DNA from: CAZIHO01 sp964538875
GTDB lineage: Bacteria; Pseudomonadota; Gammaproteobacteria; Chromatiales; Chromatiaceae
Direction: 5' to 3'
NCBI GenBank assembly: GCA_964538875.1
Contig: CAZIHO010000057.1
Location: forward strand, 1 to 21,473
DNA length: 21,473 nucleotides
Part shown: piece by piece, positions 21,311-21,473 of the stretch
Layout: each line of letters begins with the position of its first letter
How positions within the stretch are numbered: the stretch's first letter is position 1
The notes under the pieces: generated by a model
What the model saw: the letters and a program-made list of their open reading frames with translations, nothing else
What the model was told of the DNA's origin: nothing
Databases searched by the model: none
Translations under genes and position numbers: made by a program

Positions 21311-21473
21311 CTCTTGCACTCCTTTTGGAGGTCGCTGGTGGAAATGGGCTCGCCGAGGGCGGCCCGGTTTTGTAATTCGAGGCAGCGCCCGGAAGCGGGC
21401 GCGCGGGTCGCGGGCGGTGGCTCCACCCTGGCCATGGCGGCGGCCGGTTTGCGGGGTTCCGACGCGGCGGCGG
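21307..21473 (-). CDS. Unidentified protein, C-terminal fragment
   Basis: A reading frame enters from the right edge and ends at TGA 21309-21307, overlapping the lipoprotein ATG as ATGA. The 54 visible residues are a Pro/Ala/Arg-rich linker, then RCLELQNRAALGEPISTSDLQKECKR. That tail (C...RA.LGE.....D...L..EC) looks like a small folded helical end with two cysteines. It is similar in style to short C-terminal segments I have seen in envelope proteins beside OmpA-like genes. The 4-nt overlap argues that it is a real gene, translationally coupled with the lipoprotein. No function can be assigned. Confidence 0.55.
   Translation of the reverse strand, partial: AAASEPRKPAAAMARVEPPPATRAPASGRCLELQNRAALGEPISTSDLQKECKR

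Noticed and set aside
1..21473. CRISPR arrays, tRNA or rRNA genes, prophage or defence systems
   Set aside because: No regularly spaced repeats, cloverleaf-like segments, rRNA core sequences, integrases or known defence proteins were seen on reading both strands.

Overview
This is a GC-rich stretch of a Gram-negative, probably gammaproteobacterial, chromosome. The evidence is a complete LPS-core/O-antigen-ligase block, outer-membrane lipoproteins, and the gene order glnE-ilvE-waaF-waaC familiar from gammaproteobacteria. A Methylococcales-like or Chromatiales-like host is my guess and cannot be settled from the window. I see no rRNA, tRNA, CRISPR array, prophage or plasmid genes.

Left part (1-1696). 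The tail of a LysR-type regulator is followed by a convergent, secreted 213-residue protein of unknown function. That gene has an unusually long leader (about 260 nt). Read on the minus strand, the leader folds like a diverged class-I cyclic-di-GMP (GEMM-I) riboswitch. It has a GNRA-capped P2, the conserved junction segments and a P3, and its 3' P3 strand can instead pair into a terminator ending in five Us. A sigma70-like promoter is placed so that transcription would begin at the aptamer. This is the most interesting signal in the window. About 440 bases with no recognisable gene follow.

Middle (1697-7166). A SulP-family anion transporter is followed by a universal-stress-type protein, apparently in one operon. 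The end of the stress gene runs into the terminal repeat of a decayed IS3-family element. The element's transposase remnant lies on the minus strand with two frameshifts and an in-frame stop. Then come an HDOD protein and, divergently, a CorA-type metal transporter with an MgtE-N-like helical N-terminus and GMS in place of the classical GMN signature.

LPS block (7359-16724, minus strand). Transcription order is glnE, ilvE, a 63-residue CHCC zinc-finger protein, waaF, waaC, an O-antigen ligase/polymerase, a family-2 glycosyltransferase and a family-9 glycosyltransferase. The last five are joined by four consecutive 4-nt stop/start overlaps, so they form a translationally coupled LPS-assembly unit placed behind nitrogen-regulation and branched-chain amino-acid genes.

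Right part (16881-21473). A DedA-family membrane protein converges, with a 12-nt overlap, on a tight three-gene minus-strand operon: metallo-beta-lactamase-fold hydrolase, DOMON-like protein, and a DUF1343/NamZ-type protein without a signal peptide. Upstream of it is a lipoprotein with an OmpA-like C-terminal domain, coupled by an ATGA overlap to a partial gene that runs off the window. Start codons were moved inward from the longest open frames wherever ribosome-binding sites, gene overlaps or promoter positions argued for it.
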